Assembly: GCA_905234715.1 (NCBI GenBank)
Contig: CAJOJI010000014.1
Coordinates: forward strand, 15,669 to 78,642
DNA length: 62,974 nt
Direction: 5' to 3'
From: an uncultured Saccharofermentans sp.
GTDB lineage: Bacteria > Bacillota > Clostridia > Saccharofermentanales > Saccharofermentanaceae
Of this stretch, positions 62,243 through 62,974 are shown in pieces. The notes beneath the pieces are model-generated. The model made no database searches, was not told where the DNA came from, and worked only from the letters and a program-made list of their open reading frames with translations. The position numbers were made by a program, and so were the translations under genes. Position 1 is the first letter of the stretch. Every line of letters begins with the position of its first letter.

Positions 62243-62974
62243 TATTTCTTGCCTGCATCTCAAGCCATTCGGTCTCTGTGATCAGGATCTTTCTAGGCTT
62301 GCTTCCTTCGAAAGGTCCGATGACCTTCGCCTTCTCAAGTTCATCGATGAGTCTTGCGGCTCTCGGATAACCTATGCCGAGTCTTCTCTGGAGAACGGAT
62401 ACGCTCGCGCTGCCGTTTTCGATGACTGTCTGAACAGCCTGGTTGAACATATCGTCAGCATCAGATCCGCCGCCTGATGAACTGCCGCCGGAGGATGAAC
62501 CTGAAGCCTGATCTCCGCCAGCAGTAACTCTATCGATATCCTTGATAATTGTCTCATCATACATTGAGCCGTAGGTCTTCTTAAGGAATTCAACAACGGT
62601 TTCAACTTCGTTATCGGAAAGGAATGCACCCTGGCCTCTTACAGGCTGCGGAGCAGTCATAGGAGCATAGAGCATGTCGCCCTTACCCAGAAGCTTCTCG
62701 GCACCGATCTGATCGAGGATCGTTCTGGAGTCAACACCGGATGTAACTGCGAATGCGATTCTCGAACCGATATTCGCCTTGATAACACCCGTGATAACGT
62801 CAACTGAAGGTCTCTGTGTTGCAATGAGCAAGTGGATGCCGGCAGCTCTCGCGAGTGCGGCAAGTCTTGAGATATATGTCTCTACTTCCTTTGCTGCTAC
62901 CATCATAAGTTCTGCAAGCTCGTCGATGACGATAAGGATCAAAGGCAGATGCTCAACTTCAGGATTGCCCTTAT
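62235..62974 (-). CDS. ftsK: FtsK/SpoIIIE DNA translocase, C-terminal part only
   Basis: About 246 residues of the C-terminus; the gene continues beyond the window edge. It includes the Walker B region [37 protein letters not shown], and [11 protein letters not shown] of the motor domain. A Ser/Gly-rich segment follows ([12 protein letters not shown]), then the gamma (winged helix) domain [23 protein letters not shown] that reads KOPS/SRS sites. It segregates DNA at division or sporulation septa. The frame is open without a start codon at the right edge. Confidence 0.95.
   Translation of the reverse strand, partial: KGNPEVEHLPLILIVIDELAELMMVAAKEVETYISRLAALARAAGIHLLIATQRPSVDVITGVIKANIGSRIAFAVTSGVDSRTILDQIGAEKLLGKGDMLYAPMTAPQPVRGQGAFLSDNEVETVVEFLKKTYGSMYDETIIKDIDRVTAGGDQASGSSSGGSSSGGGSDADDMFNQAVQTVIENGSASVSVLQRRLGIGYPRAARLIDELEKAKVIGPFEGSKPRKILITETEWLEMQARNNE

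Overview
The window looks like chromosomal core sequence of a low-to-moderate GC Gram-positive bacterium, most likely a Clostridia-type member of the Bacillota. The clues are a SAM-I (S-box) riboswitch on metK, RecD2, RpiB, a two-gene-type Tad/Flp cluster without outer-membrane parts, SpoIIE/STAS-type partner switching, a LytTR plus DUF3021-like pair, a K+-dependent membrane pyrophosphatase, sortase-type surface signals and -35/-10 promoters with 17-bp spacers. The genus cannot be fixed from sequence alone. Most genes lie on the minus strand.

Layout. 1-5.3 kb: 5'-truncated MraY-like transferase (+), then comF, recD2 and riboswitch-controlled metK (-). 5.5-11.2 kb: a compact plus-strand Tad/Flp operon (TadZ-like protein, CpaF, a TadB-TadC fusion, a 56-residue Flp pilin, a DUF6382-type/FHA protein) ending in an A/T-rich orphan CdiA-type nuclease gene. 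11.2-17.9 kb: ATP synthase operon atpBEF-(delta/alpha)-GDC on the minus strand. It has no separate atpH: the C-terminal domain of delta is fused to the N-terminus of alpha. 18-23 kb: a (p)ppGpp synthetase-like gene, an ammonium transporter fused to a PII domain, rpiB and proA. 23.4-25.7 kb: an rRNA methyltransferase, an OGG1-type glycosylase and tRNA-Leu(GAG) (+). 25.7-31.9 kb: a 1854-residue repeat surface protein with an IPATG-type sorting signal, and next to it an orphan sorting-signal remnant between two terminators. 31.9-40.9 kb: zinc-ribbon protein, pnp with a structured leader, a GDSL hydrolase, nadE, rpsO, hppA. 41-50.5 kb: ftsY (apparently frameshifted), smc, rnc, acpP, pgsA, rimO, recX and LexA-controlled recA. 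50.6-63 kb: a D-2-hydroxyacid dehydrogenase, a partner-switching group (STAS, PP2C phosphatase with built-in kinase domain, and a degenerate ATPase-like protein), a VanX-type dipeptidase, a HIT protein, a LytTR/membrane protein/serine hydrolase set, an L,D-transpeptidase lipoprotein, murJ, pncC and the end of ftsK.

How it works together. The window covers energy coupling (F-type ATP synthase and ion-pumping pyrophosphatase), nitrogen sensing (Amt-PII) beside stringent signalling, RNA decay and ribosome functions (pnp, rpsO, rnc, rimO), envelope growth (MraY-like, MurJ, L,D-transpeptidase, dipeptidase, surface adhesin, Tad pilus) and DNA repair and segregation (recA, recX, recD2, smc, ftsK).

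Most worth a second look: the delta-alpha ATP synthase fusion; the orphan CdiA-type nuclease behind the Tad operon; a competing-stem leader on pnp; two arrays of 10-bp TTTTTGTCGG-like repeats; the broken sorting-signal gene; the Amt-PII fusion next to a (p)ppGpp synthetase-like gene; and the ftsY frameshift, which may be a sequence error.
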